In this document: positions 42,985 to 51,900 of the stretch, one piece after another
Numbering within the stretch: position 1 is the first letter of the stretch
Layout of the letters: the number at the start of each line of letters is the position of its first letter
The notes under the pieces: generated by a model
What the model was told of the DNA's origin: nothing
The model's database searches: none
The model's input: the letters and a program-made list of their open reading frames with translations, nothing else
Translations under genes and position numbers: made by a program
Assembly: GCA_003104975.1 (NCBI GenBank)
Contig: PQAM01000001.1
Span: 55,639 to 119,638, forward strand
Source of the DNA: Candidatus Methylomirabilota bacterium
GTDB taxonomy: Bacteria > Methylomirabilota > Methylomirabilia > Methylomirabilales > Methylomirabilaceae
Reading direction: 5' to 3'
DNA: 64,000 nt

Positions 42985-43820
42985 AGTCCTCTAAAGTTTA
43001 CCAGGCCGTATGCCCCTGCACCCTGGCGTACGACCGGATTCCCAATGGCAAGGAAACAAATTGCTCCTTTAAATCACATTTCCCGGCCTATGACAAGTTC
43101 AAATCAGGAATACAAACAAAAAGTCAGGCTTCGTTGTACGTGCTACCCCACGCCCGTTTGCCTACCCTGGCTCAAGCGTCCCCACCACACTGCGCTGATT
43201 GTGGCACACGCCGCTCCTACGTCAATACGCCATGTGACGTATGTTGAGCAGTCAGGGAGGCTGGGGACGAAAGCGCTTGTGTTCCCATGGACACGCTGGC
43301 TGATGCGGGCGAGCACCGCTGCTTCACCCTGTCTGTCGGACAGGACGGCGTGAAGGTTCAATCGCGCAAAGCAGAGCATCCTGCTGCTCTCCGAATATGC
43401 CACCGCTTGCCTCGAACTCGTGCTCCTCGATTCGGTCCGGTTTCTGGATCTTTCAGGCGTCATAATGGTGCACGCGGGGTGCCACCACGCCGCGCGCTTA
43501 GAACGGCTGAGCTCGGACTGCTGTAAGTGTGCTCCCAGTAAGGGCTTGGGGACCGACTCGTCACCCGCGACAGGGAGCGTGCCACCTTTACGCTCGGTAT
43601 TGAGACAGATACAAGGGGGTATCCTTCCAGATATAAGCGCGGTAACGCGCCGCGGCGCTTGATTGGACGCAAGAATCGTGAGATGCTTCGTCAGTGAACC
43701 TTGGCAAGTGCAGACGAGGGGCGCGGCAAGCAGCGCCCCTACGTTGTACAGAAGGCTGCCCTATCTTCAACGTCTGGTACTGACAACTATACACGGACGG
43801 CACAAGCGCTAGACCGTTTA
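42985..43820. other. Gene-poor region
   Basis: No intact gene is evident. Around 43395-43510 the plus strand reads LELVLLDSVRFLDLSG followed by VIMVHAGCHHAARLERL, which loosely recalls the core of a STAS (anti-anti-sigma) domain, but there is no full domain or start. A GGGGCGCGGCAAGCAGCGCCCC palindrome (43716-43738 area) belongs to the same type as those at 60915 and 61630. Confidence 0.4.
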
Positions 43821-43936
43821 TCATTCCGGGCTTGACCCCGGATCAGGTTCGGGGCAGGCTCCGGAATCCAGTACCTTGCTGGATTCCCGCTTTCGCGGGA
43901 ATGACGGCTATTGTTGCGGTTTATGACGCTACATAG
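43821..43936. repeat. Dispersed palindromic repeat with conserved arm
   Basis: Contains TCATTCCGGGCTTGACCCCGG, a CCCGCTTTCGCGGG palindrome and the arm GCGGTTTATGACGCTACATA, which is the reverse complement of the arm at 31678-31705. The unit ends immediately before the start of the AsmA-like gene, so it may carry or disrupt that gene's promoter. Confidence 0.7.
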
Positions 43937-43938
43937 GG

Positions 43939-46848
43939 ATGATGTCGCGAATTCGTGGGTCGGTAATCCTCCTCATCGTTGCTCTCGTCGTCCTGCTGCT
44001 GGGGGGTGGCGGCCTGCTGTACCTCAAGACGCGGATGGCTGCAGAACAGCTCCGCCAGTTTGCAGAGCGGACGCTCACCCGTCATCTGGACCTTCCCGTA
44101 CGGATCGAAAGCGCATCGCCAGCACTTCTCAGAGGTAGCGTAGAACTCCGCGAGATCACGGTCGGTGATCTGTCTGCTGAAACCCCGGCACAGGCAGGGC
44201 GGAACATCGATCTGCCGATCCTCACGATCGAGCGGGCTTTTGTGACGTTCCGGCTGACTACCCTCCTGCGTGGTGGGCTCCAGGTAGGCTCGCTGACCGT
44301 CCAAGGTCCCCGACTGCAGATAACCGATAGTCCTAGATCGTCATCGACCCTTGCACAGTTGGTCTCCGGTCTCAGCAAGATCTCAGATGAAAGGGGGACA
44401 GAAGGGTTCCCGGTCTTTCTGGAGCAGGGCGCTATCGCTTATCAGAGCACCATACCCCTGCGCAACCTTCAGATCGATGGTCTCCGTGGCCGGCTCGACT
44501 GGCCCTCTCCCGCTCAGGCGGTGGCCGCAATAGCCACCGACGACATGGCGGTCCGTTTCGGAACTTACAACGTGCAAAAGATCAGACTGCAAGCACGCGC
44601 GCACCTGACCCGCGACGATCTGCAGGTGGAGCGGCTCAGTCTGGCGAAGGATGGCTCATCGCTCACGGTGACGGGCATCGTCCGCACAGGTGCTGGTCGT
44701 CCGCAGGTAGAATTGAACGTCGCAGGACAGCTTGACCCCGGGGCGCTCGCGTCGCGACTTGGCGGCACGGCCCCTTGGCGTAAAGATCTTACCGTCAAGG
44801 GGAAGATCGTTGCCGAGACAACTCTTCAAGCGTTCAAGACAAGCCTTCTGCTTGAGGACGACAGCGGACGCCTTGTGGGACAGACGGATACGATGGTTCA
44901 GAACGGGCTGCTTACAGTGAAACGTCTGTCGCTCCACCACAACGCGAGTCGACTGACGGCAGATGGAACCGTGGATCTGAAGACGATGACGGCCGATCTC
45001 AACCTCGGCCTTCAAGGTCTACTTGAGGACGCGGTCCGGTGGTTCCGAACGGACGCACCTGTCGCTGGACCGATCGTTGCCAAGTTCCGGTTTACCGGGC
45101 TCGCGTCAAACCTGAATGGAGCGGGTGATATCGACATGCAGCAGGTGCGGATCGGAACCGAACGAATCGACGCACTCGACGCTAGGCTGAACCTCACAGC
45201 GACTGAACTCGCGATCCCCTCGCTCACGGGGCGCTATCATGGAATCCCCTTTAAGGCTTCCGGTACTATAGCGGTCGGCGGGGGCTATCGGTTTGCCATA
45301 CTCCCGACAAAGGTGGACGTCGCCTCGATCCGGGCCTTGGCCGAACGAGGCGGCAGAGGTGGGCTCGTCATATCGCTCTCAGGTGCCGCGCAGTGGCCAG
45401 ATCGTCGCGTCGAAGGCGAACTCGCGATCAAGGATCTGGTCTTTCATGATATGAAAGTCGGTAACGGACGGATTCGCTTCTGGCTTGAAGACAACCGATG
45501 GCGCTGGGAGCTTACCGATAGCCGGACACTCCGCGCGACAGGTGTCGCACCCGCAATGCTGAGTGGTCCGATGGAGGCTGAGATTTCGGCAACCGACCTG
45601 AATCTGGAACCGCTGCTTCAGGTACTGCACGCGCGGCTACGTTTTCCTCTCACGGCGCGCGTCGACGGCCGCGCCCGGCTCCTCGGAACATTACCGGGAC
45701 TCGGTGACCTGACAGGCCGGATCGAACTTACCACTATTCGAGGAATGGCGGGCTCAACGCCGTTCGGCCTACGGCAGCCGACGCATGCTGTTCTGGAGCC
45801 TGACGCACTCCGCATCGATTCGTTAGAGTTAATCGGCTCGGGCCTCTCTGTAACGATGACGGGGAGTCTTAGGCCGGGCGGCCGGCTCGACCTTTCCCTC
45901 TTCGGCCATGTCCCTTTCGACATCATCAGGCCATGGATACCTGCAGTCAATGATCTGCAAGGCGCGCCACGACTGCAGCTCTCGCTGACTGGTGAGCCTG
46001 GTGCGTTCCGAGCAACGGGGCGCGCCGAGCTCACCCACGTTCAGGTCAAGCCGAAGATCATTCCGATCTGGATCTCCGTGGAGACCGGCGAGGTAACATT
46101 CGAGAATGATCGTGTCCGTTACATCGTTGCAGAGGGGACGTCGGCTGCAGGCCGACTGAAGGGGGAAGGAACGGCGCAGCGCGAAGGAGGATCGTGGCAT
46201 CACACGCTGGAGTTCAACGTGGATCGCGCCTCCCTCGATTTGATCAATGATCAACTGCTGCCCGAGCGACGCTGGGTTTCCGGTACCGTATCCACGCGTG
46301 CCGCCCTAGCGTTCGACACCACTCCGAACCGCCCTACCATTCCCACGCTGCAGGGTCAGATCTCAACGCGGCTCCAGGACGGCAGCCTCTCTCACTATCC
46401 CGCCCTGGTGCGGCTCACTGGCCTGCTTGGGGCGCCGGCCCAGCCGTACCGCCTGCCCGACCTTACCAGGGAACGGATGCCCTACCGCCGGATCAGCGCA
46501 GACATTACGGTCAAGGACGGCGTACTGCACACAACCAATCTTCTACTTGACAGCGAGGTCATGCGGCTGACGGCGGTGGGTCAGATGACGCTGGCCGACC
46601 AGCGTGTCGATTTGGACCTGGCGGTCAGGCCGCTTCAGGTCCTGGAACAGGGGATCCGGCGAATCCCGCTGCTGGGCCGGCTGTTACCCAAGAAACAGAG
46701 CCTCGCCGTCACCTACTTCGACATGAAAGGCCCCTGGGACGACCCGAGCATCTCCATTGCCCCGGTCGAGTCACTGACTCACACAGTACGCGACCTCCTC
46801 CTCCTGCTCCTACAGGCCCCGAAGCGCGTCATCCTCCCCGACCGCTGA
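43939..46848 (+). CDS. AsmA/DUF748-like inner-membrane-anchored protein
   Basis: A 969-residue protein with an N-terminal transmembrane anchor (ILLIVALVVLLLGGGGLLYL, about 10-29) and a long periplasmic part. It opens with the AsmA-type sequence FAERTLTRHLDLPVRIES and repeats beta-rich LxVxGxxxxxG patterns. The C-terminus has an AsmA2-like domain (DLAVRPLQVLEQGIRRIPLLG and SLAVTYFDMKGPWDDPSI). AsmA/YhdP/TamB relatives bridge the periplasm and move phospholipids or support outer-membrane assembly. Two adjacent ATGs (43939, 43942) are possible. It is monocistronic and preceded directly by a dispersed repeat. Confidence 0.85.
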   Translation: MMSRIRGSVILLIVALVVLLLGGGGLLYLKTRMAAEQLRQFAERTLTRHLDLPVRIESASPALLRGSVELREITVGDLSAETPAQAGRNIDLPILTIERAFVTFRLTTLLRGGLQVGSLTVQGPRLQITDSPRSSSTLAQLVSGLSKISDERGTEGFPVFLEQGAIAYQSTIPLRNLQIDGLRGRLDWPSPAQAVAAIATDDMAVRFGTYNVQKIRLQARAHLTRDDLQVERLSLAKDGSSLTVTGIVRTGAGRPQVELNVAGQLDPGALASRLGGTAPWRKDLTVKGKIVAETTLQAFKTSLLLEDDSGRLVGQTDTMVQNGLLTVKRLSLHHNASRLTADGTVDLKTMTADLNLGLQGLLEDAVRWFRTDAPVAGPIVAKFRFTGLASNLNGAGDIDMQQVRIGTERIDALDARLNLTATELAIPSLTGRYHGIPFKASGTIAVGGGYRFAILPTKVDVASIRALAERGGRGGLVISLSGAAQWPDRRVEGELAIKDLVFHDMKVGNGRIRFWLEDNRWRWELTDSRTLRATGVAPAMLSGPMEAEISATDLNLEPLLQVLHARLRFPLTARVDGRARLLGTLPGLGDLTGRIELTTIRGMAGSTPFGLRQPTHAVLEPDALRIDSLELIGSGLSVTMTGSLRPGGRLDLSLFGHVPFDIIRPWIPAVNDLQGAPRLQLSLTGEPGAFRATGRAELTHVQVKPKIIPIWISVETGEVTFENDRVRYIVAEGTSAAGRLKGEGTAQREGGSWHHTLEFNVDRASLDLINDQLLPERRWVSGTVSTRAALAFDTTPNRPTIPTLQGQISTRLQDGSLSHYPALVRLTGLLGAPAQPYRLPDLTRERMPYRRISADITVKDGVLHTTNLLLDSEVMRLTAVGQMTLADQRVDLDLAVRPLQVLEQGIRRIPLLGRLLPKKQSLAVTYFDMKGPWDDPSISIAPVESLTHTVRDLLLLLLQAPKRVILPDR

Positions 46849-47132
46849 CCTTCGCCATCTCGCCGAAACGTTATCCAAATTCATTCACACTGTATCTGCT
46901 TGTGCATCAGCGACGGCCACCCTACTTCCCCCATGGCCTCTTGCCCCACAAATCCTAACTACGCACCAACGCAGAAGCCGACGCCTCACTCTCTAATGCA
47001 GCAAAGGAGCCTCACCGATTGGCAGGATTCGTGCTCATCACTAGTCAGTAGGGAGTAGCTGAGCCCCGTGCGTTACGCGGGTCCTGCCGATCAGGACCAG
47101 TGATAGCGCTGGCAAAACGAAAGGAGGGTGAG

Positions 47133-47558
47133 ATGAGCATGAAGCGACACGCCCTGCGCACAGTCTATGCGGGAATCCTTATCTTGACGGTTGCGGGGTG
47201 CGCCACAACTCAGCAGGCTCGACCAAACGGCCAAATCGACACAGAGGCATACTGCCCGAGCTCCACGAAGGTACGGCTACGCGAATATTTCGGTCTCCCG
47301 TTACGGTTCCAAAAGGACATGATCGCGTATTGCGCCAGTGGCAATCTTCTCGGCTGTTTCGAAATCCCCTTCGCGCTCCCCGTTGGCGCGTATTTTACAG
47401 TCTTCATGGCGCCGGTGGCGGTCCCTTTAATTGCCTGGAATTCCAACGAATGCTCGCAAACGCCCGCGACCCCGACCAAGGCATCCGGCTCCGACGCACA
47501 CCAGACAGGCATCGAAGCACCTCGGGAAGAGGAGCCGCCCTCTGACGAGCCGCGCTAA
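47133..47558 (+). CDS. Putative lipoprotein (first of four)
   Basis: A 141-residue protein whose signal ends LTVAGCAT, a lipobox, so it is probably lipidated. The mature part has one hydrophobic stretch (PVGAYFTVFMAPVAVPLIAWN) and a Pro/Glu-rich tail (EAPREEEPPSDEPR). No family is recognised. The ATG at 47133 lies 6 bp after AGGAGG. It heads a row of four exported-protein genes at short spacings. Confidence 0.7.
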   Translation: MSMKRHALRTVYAGILILTVAGCATTQQARPNGQIDTEAYCPSSTKVRLREYFGLPLRFQKDMIAYCASGNLLGCFEIPFALPVGAYFTVFMAPVAVPLIAWNSNECSQTPATPTKASGSDAHQTGIEAPREEEPPSDEPR

Positions 47559-47613
47559 TCAGGAAGACGCCGCTGGGTGATCTATCGGTTACCTGAGCAG
47601 GGAGGGATGAGTA

Positions 47614-48051
47614 ATGTCTATCGCCAGGATCGCCGCACTGGTGGTTGCCGGTATGCTTCTGTCGTCGTGCAGCATCATCATGGCCGCTACCCAGCCCGGG
47701 CGCAAGGATCTCGCGGTGCTGACCGAGGGGACGCCACGGCTTCACGTCGGAGCCGTTCTTGGAAAGCCTGCCTGGAGCGGCAAAGACGTTCATGGATCCG
47801 AGGTCGATGTGTTCCAATTCGTCCAGGGCTACTCAGGAGGCGTCAAGGCTGCCAGGGCCACGTGGCACCTCGCTGCTGATTTCTTCAGCATAGGATTGTG
47901 GGAACTCATCGGCACCCCGATCGAGTCGGCATACAGCGGAACCAAGATGAATGCCGTCGTTACCTATGACGCGCAGCAAACGGTCAAATCGGCCAGGCTG
48001 CAGGATGCGGAAGGTAGTCCGATTCCCTTGGAAAAGAAGCAAGAAGAATAA
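47614..48051 (+). CDS. Putative lipoprotein (second of four)
   Basis: A 145-residue protein with signal MSIARIAALVVAGMLLSSCS, the lipobox Cys being C19. The mature domain contains LTEGTPRLHVGAVLGKP and VQGYSGGVKAARATWHLAAD, then a C-terminal VVTYDAQQTVKSARL strand. This layout resembles small SmpA/OmlA-like beta-alpha lipoproteins, but I would not name it. It lies 55 bp after the first lipoprotein and 16 bp before the next. Confidence 0.7.
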   Translation: MSIARIAALVVAGMLLSSCSIIMAATQPGRKDLAVLTEGTPRLHVGAVLGKPAWSGKDVHGSEVDVFQFVQGYSGGVKAARATWHLAADFFSIGLWELIGTPIESAYSGTKMNAVVTYDAQQTVKSARLQDAEGSPIPLEKKQEE

Positions 48052-48067
48052 GCAGGAGGCGAGCGCC

Positions 48068-48838
48068 ATGCGAAGGTTAACATATCTTCTACTCATCGTT
48101 TGTACCGCAACGGCTATTCAAGGGTGTATCGGCGTTACCCGTACGAAGTTCAGCCAAGCAACGGTACCTGATGGCGCTGCAAAAATCAGCGACGCGGGTG
48201 TTCTTGACCTGGGCGAGCTGGATCTCGCAGTGAAAGCTCGCAACTACCGCACTGGTCTCGTACTTTTTGGCCCGGTAGTGCCCATTATCCCGCTCCCGAT
48301 CGACATCACCTCGGTGGCCGATAACCCTCACAACTTCTTCATAGTTGAGCTCTATCTCAATCCGGAAAAGAAACGTTGCCCAACTAGAGGTCTAGGGATC
48401 CCCAGAAAGGATCGGGACAATAATTGCGATCGAACACGTGACGCCCTTCGCACCGTCTGCCCTGAGTGCCTGTTTGAGGATCCTGTCTTCTCCTTCGATC
48501 CTGCAAGTGTCACGCTTCGCACTGATGATGGGAAAAGCTATAGCCCCGTGGGATACCTTGGTCCATCTCGGCCGCCCTACGAAGTCTGGAGGTACTATAT
48601 CGCTTGGTATTGTGGTAATGACTGGCCGAGCGATGAGGGGTCTTTTCAAAAGCCTACGGGCCCTATTGACTTCTCACGTAGGAGCTGTTTCGCGCTGAAG
48701 TTCGACATGAATCCACCTCCGCCCGACCAGGGTTTCGTCTTGTCAATTGATGGAATTAAGAAGGCGGGCGCCGACTTCCCGGTTCCGCCCATCCACTTCG
48801 AAATGGGAACACGCTGGGAGTCAGAGAGTGTGCCATGA
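48068..48838 (+). CDS. Putative lipoprotein (third of four)
   Basis: A 256-residue protein with signal RRLTYLLLIVCTATAIQGC, ending in a lipobox Cys. The mature part has LVLFGPVVPIIPLPID and several Cys (CPTR, NNCDRT, CPECL, WYCGND), suggesting disulphides. No family is recognised. The ATG at 48068 follows CAGGAGGCG. Its stop overlaps a possible start of the next gene (ATGA at 48835), so the lipoproteins are probably cotranslated. Confidence 0.7.
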   Translation: MRRLTYLLLIVCTATAIQGCIGVTRTKFSQATVPDGAAKISDAGVLDLGELDLAVKARNYRTGLVLFGPVVPIIPLPIDITSVADNPHNFFIVELYLNPEKKRCPTRGLGIPRKDRDNNCDRTRDALRTVCPECLFEDPVFSFDPASVTLRTDDGKSYSPVGYLGPSRPPYEVWRYYIAWYCGNDWPSDEGSFQKPTGPIDFSRRSCFALKFDMNPPPPDQGFVLSIDGIKKAGADFPVPPIHFEMGTRWESESVP

Positions 48839-49737
48839 GCCAAATTGGCCGCAGTCGGTGGAAGAAGGAAAGAGCTATGCGATATCTTGGACGTTTCATC
48901 ACCTTACTTCTCACCGTAGTTGCGGTGGGCTGCGCGACGACGGGACCTGAGATAGCCAAGCCGATTCCGCTCGCTGTAAAAGATGTCGCGTGGTTGCGGG
49001 ACCAGCCCGAAATTGTGGTCATACACCATCAGACGCCGACGCCTTTCCGGGTCTGGATGGGCGACGCGGGGGCCTATTTTCTGGAGGGATTTGGCGCCCA
49101 GACCGTTCTGTTTGCGCCCTACTTCAGCGAAAAGGCCAATGAGCGTCTCCAGGCGAAAGCACTGCGGGAAGGAGAACAGATCAGGACAAAGTATTCCATT
49201 GTCGACCCTGTACTTGCAGTCAAAGCGCGATTCGTGGATGCACTAAGCACGAAGCTGGAGCTCGGCAATCTTCGCCCTATCAGCGAGCCTGTCACCGTGA
49301 ACGAGCCGTACCAGTTCGCCGAGTCCTTTGGCTCGGTCGTGGCGTTCGATTTTCTCACCGCTTCATGGGATTTAGATCGCCTCCCCTCATTATTTTCAGC
49401 AGACCGGTACCGTCTCAGATATGCGGTTCAAGTCAGGCTTCTGCGGTTGAAGGCTTCGAAGTATCACGGTGCGCCGCAAAGCCCGGAGGTTGCCCGGCTT
49501 CTGCGGTCGGAGGATTCGAAGATTCTGTGGCAGGGCACGTGCCACTCCATTGGAGGCGGTGTTCCGTGGGTAATCAAGGAAAACCCCACACTGTTATTCG
49601 GCCCAAAACAGTTTGTCGGCGAGCAATCGTATACCCTAGACGAGTGGACCGCACACGACGCGGCGCTCTTGAAGGGAAGGTTACAGGACGCGGCGAATGC
49701 CTGCGCTGAAGCGCTACTCGCAGAGTTTTCCAATTGA
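48835..49737 (+). CDS. Putative lipoprotein (fourth of four)
   Basis: A 300-residue protein (286 if the ATG at 48877 is used; that ATG gives a cleaner lipoprotein signal MRYLGRFITLLLTVVAVGCA). The mature part shows IVVIHHQTPTPFRV, an alternating beta-rich middle and a Cys in WQGTCHSIGGG. A short duplication of about 32 bp is visible (RLLRLKASK and RLLRSEDSK, encoded near 49436 and 49496). No family is recognised. A repeat unit follows directly. Confidence 0.68.
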   Translation: MSQIGRSRWKKERAMRYLGRFITLLLTVVAVGCATTGPEIAKPIPLAVKDVAWLRDQPEIVVIHHQTPTPFRVWMGDAGAYFLEGFGAQTVLFAPYFSEKANERLQAKALREGEQIRTKYSIVDPVLAVKARFVDALSTKLELGNLRPISEPVTVNEPYQFAESFGSVVAFDFLTASWDLDRLPSLFSADRYRLRYAVQVRLLRLKASKYHGAPQSPEVARLLRSEDSKILWQGTCHSIGGGVPWVIKENPTLLFGPKQFVGEQSYTLDEWTAHDAALLKGRLQDAANACAEALLAEFSN

Positions 49738-49740
49738 TTG

Positions 49741-49848
49741 GAAAGTCCCTCCTCACCCTCGCCCTCTCCTCCAAAGGAGGCGAGGGGCATAAGGCGTCGA
49801 CTTTCATACTCATGGGCGCGCTATCAGCGCATGCGGTATTGCTCTGCA
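49741..49848. repeat. Dispersed repeat unit after the lipoprotein genes
   Basis: GAAAGTCCCTCCTCACCCTC, the CCTCTCCTCCAAAGGAGGCGAGGGG core and a TTTCATACTCATGGGCGCGC end match 19685-19725 and 19797-19835 closely. It is the second copy of the composite unit found after vapC. Confidence 0.75.
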
Positions 49849-49917
49849 GAGCCCAACGATTTAACCACGGTACATAATAGCTGACATATTGTGAGGTTGT
49901 GTGATAGCCTTGCGGGC

Positions 49918-51900
49918 ATGAACAGCACGTCTTCCAGTACCCCCTTTCATGCCCCTGATACTCCGGCCGTGTTGCTGGAAATTGCCCGGGCGGTCTCCTC
50001 CACGCTCGATCTCACAAAACTGCTGAAGATCGTCGCCCAGCGCACTGCGGCGGCATGCGGAGCCGATGTCTGTTCAATCTTTCTTTGCGATGCGTCAGGT
50101 GAGCGAGTAGTTCCGATGATGTCTCAGGCTGCCTCAGGGGAACGACTTGACGACCTTTGGGAACAGTTTAAACAGATGGGGAGTCAGAGAGGGGAACAGA
50201 TTCCGGCAATCATTGCCACGATCGAACGACGCGAGCCCATTGTCCTGGAGGACCCGACAACCAGCGGCTTGCTGCCGACCCGATGGATCGAGATATTCCG
50301 ACTGAAGGCACTCCTGTCCGTCCCGCTCATCCGCCAAGACAGGGTAATCGGCGTGCTCGTTCTGCACCAGATGGTCGATGGCAAACCGTTTACCGATGCC
50401 CAGACGCTCCTGGCCAGCGCTATCGCCAGTCAGGTGTCACTCGCCATCGAAAACGCTCGACTGTTTCAGGCCACCCAGGAGCGGCTGCGTGAATGCGAGA
50501 CGCTGCTCGCCGTCAGTCGATCCCTCAGCTCGACACTGGATCTGAAAGAGACGCTTCTACACGTAGCAAAAGAGGCGGCGCTCGCAGCGGAGGCCGACAG
50601 CTCCGGGGCCTACCTCCTCGATCCCGAGCAAGGGGTCATTCGTCCCTTTGCCGGCTACAACCTCCCGGAATGGGTGTCGGAACCCTTCCAGCGGAGTCCT
50701 CTTTCTCTGCGGGCGTTGCCGCTTGTCCAGGAGGCATTCGATCGGCGGGAGCCCGTCTACTCCATCGATGTACCTACCGACCCACGCTGCGCGCATCCGG
50801 CTATCCAACGTCTCGGGTTCCGATCCTGCCTTTTCGCGCCCATGGTTGCTCAAGAGAAGCTCATTGGGGGGCTGTTCCTCATCTGGTGGGAAAAATCTTA
50901 CACCTGTACACCGGAGCAGCTCTGCCTTATGGATGGTGTGGCGAGGCAAGCCGCCATGGCCATCGACAACGCCTCCGCCTATCACGAGATCGAAGCGCTG
51001 AATATCAGCTTGGAGGACAAGATCGCGAAAAGGACCAGCGAGCTGTCGGAAGTCAACGCCGCCCTGGAGTCGTCACATCGGAGGTTGCAGGAGCTCGATC
51101 GGACGAAATCTGATTTTCTGCTTAATGTCTCGCACGAACTTCGCACCCCGCTAACCGCTATTACGGGCTTTGTCGACAACATGCTGGAGGAAATCACGGG
51201 GCCGCTCAGCGAGCCGCAACAATGGTACCTGCGGCGCGTGAAGGCCAATACTGATCAGCTTGTTCGGCTTATTAACGATCTGCTTGACCTGGCGCGAATC
51301 GAAGAAGGCCGCGTCCGAGTTACCCCCACCTTCTTTTCCGCCTCAGGGCTCGCCAGCGAACTGCTGGAAACCCTTCGACTGATGGCGACAGAAAAGGGTC
51401 TGCGACTCCAACTTACCGAAACGGCAGATCCGTTGATCGTCTATGCAGACCGCGATAGGGTGGGCCAGGTACTGATGAACCTCCTTGGGAATGCGATCAA
51501 GTTCACACCGTCCGGCGGGGAGATCACCGTCACAGCCCGGACCGGCGTAAGGCGTGAAGCGGAAGGCGTGAGGGGTGACGTAACCTCTCCTCACGCCTTA
51601 CCCCTTACGCCTGACTTTATAGAAGTTGCCGTAACCGACACCGGCGAAGGGATTCCAGCGAAAGAGTTGCCCCATATCTTCGATAAGTTCTACCAAGTCC
51701 AGTATAGAGCACAGGCGAAAGCGAAGGGGACAGGCCTGGGCCTTGCCATCGCCAAGAGCTTGGTGGAACTGCAGGGGGGCCGCATCTGGGCTACGAGCGA
51801 AATCGGCCGCGGAAGCACATTTGCCTTTACCCTGCCCCAACGGCCTCTGGTGGAGAGTTGCAACGCCACCGCTCCAAGTAACGCGGAGAACCTATCATGA
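49918..51900 (+). CDS. Cytoplasmic GAF-domain sensor histidine kinase
   Basis: A 660-residue kinase without transmembrane helices. Two GAF domains (about 17-190 and 195-360) precede a coiled coil, HisKA with phospho-acceptor H406 (NVSHELRTPLTAI) and an ATPase domain (N box NLLGNAIKFTPSGG; G boxes DTGEGIPAKE and GTGLGLAIAKS). Between the N and G1 boxes is an extra segment of about 20 residues encoded by a palindromic repeat (51544-51612). The ATG at 49918 is chosen over a GTG at 49891. The stop overlaps the regulator start (ATGA), so kinase and regulator are coupled. Confidence 0.92.
   Translation: MNSTSSSTPFHAPDTPAVLLEIARAVSSTLDLTKLLKIVAQRTAAACGADVCSIFLCDASGERVVPMMSQAASGERLDDLWEQFKQMGSQRGEQIPAIIATIERREPIVLEDPTTSGLLPTRWIEIFRLKALLSVPLIRQDRVIGVLVLHQMVDGKPFTDAQTLLASAIASQVSLAIENARLFQATQERLRECETLLAVSRSLSSTLDLKETLLHVAKEAALAAEADSSGAYLLDPEQGVIRPFAGYNLPEWVSEPFQRSPLSLRALPLVQEAFDRREPVYSIDVPTDPRCAHPAIQRLGFRSCLFAPMVAQEKLIGGLFLIWWEKSYTCTPEQLCLMDGVARQAAMAIDNASAYHEIEALNISLEDKIAKRTSELSEVNAALESSHRRLQELDRTKSDFLLNVSHELRTPLTAITGFVDNMLEEITGPLSEPQQWYLRRVKANTDQLVRLINDLLDLARIEEGRVRVTPTFFSASGLASELLETLRLMATEKGLRLQLTETADPLIVYADRDRVGQVLMNLLGNAIKFTPSGGEITVTARTGVRREAEGVRGDVTSPHALPLTPDFIEVAVTDTGEGIPAKELPHIFDKFYQVQYRAQAKAKGTGLGLAIAKSLVELQGGRIWATSEIGRGSTFAFTLPQRPLVESCNATAPSNAENLS
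51544..51612. repeat. Palindromic repeat inside the kinase gene
   Basis: GGCGTAAGGCGTGAAG at the left and CTCACGCCTTACCCCTTACG at the right are inverted copies around AGGGGTGACGTAACCTC. The unit is in frame and codes for the linker GVRREAEGVRGDVTSPHALP inside the ATPase domain. Confidence 0.8.

Noticed and set aside
43045..43824. Several small frames in the gap after the barrel gene
   Set aside because: No motif, no ribosome site and Arg/Cys-rich composition; only the STAS-like reading was kept as a weak finding.
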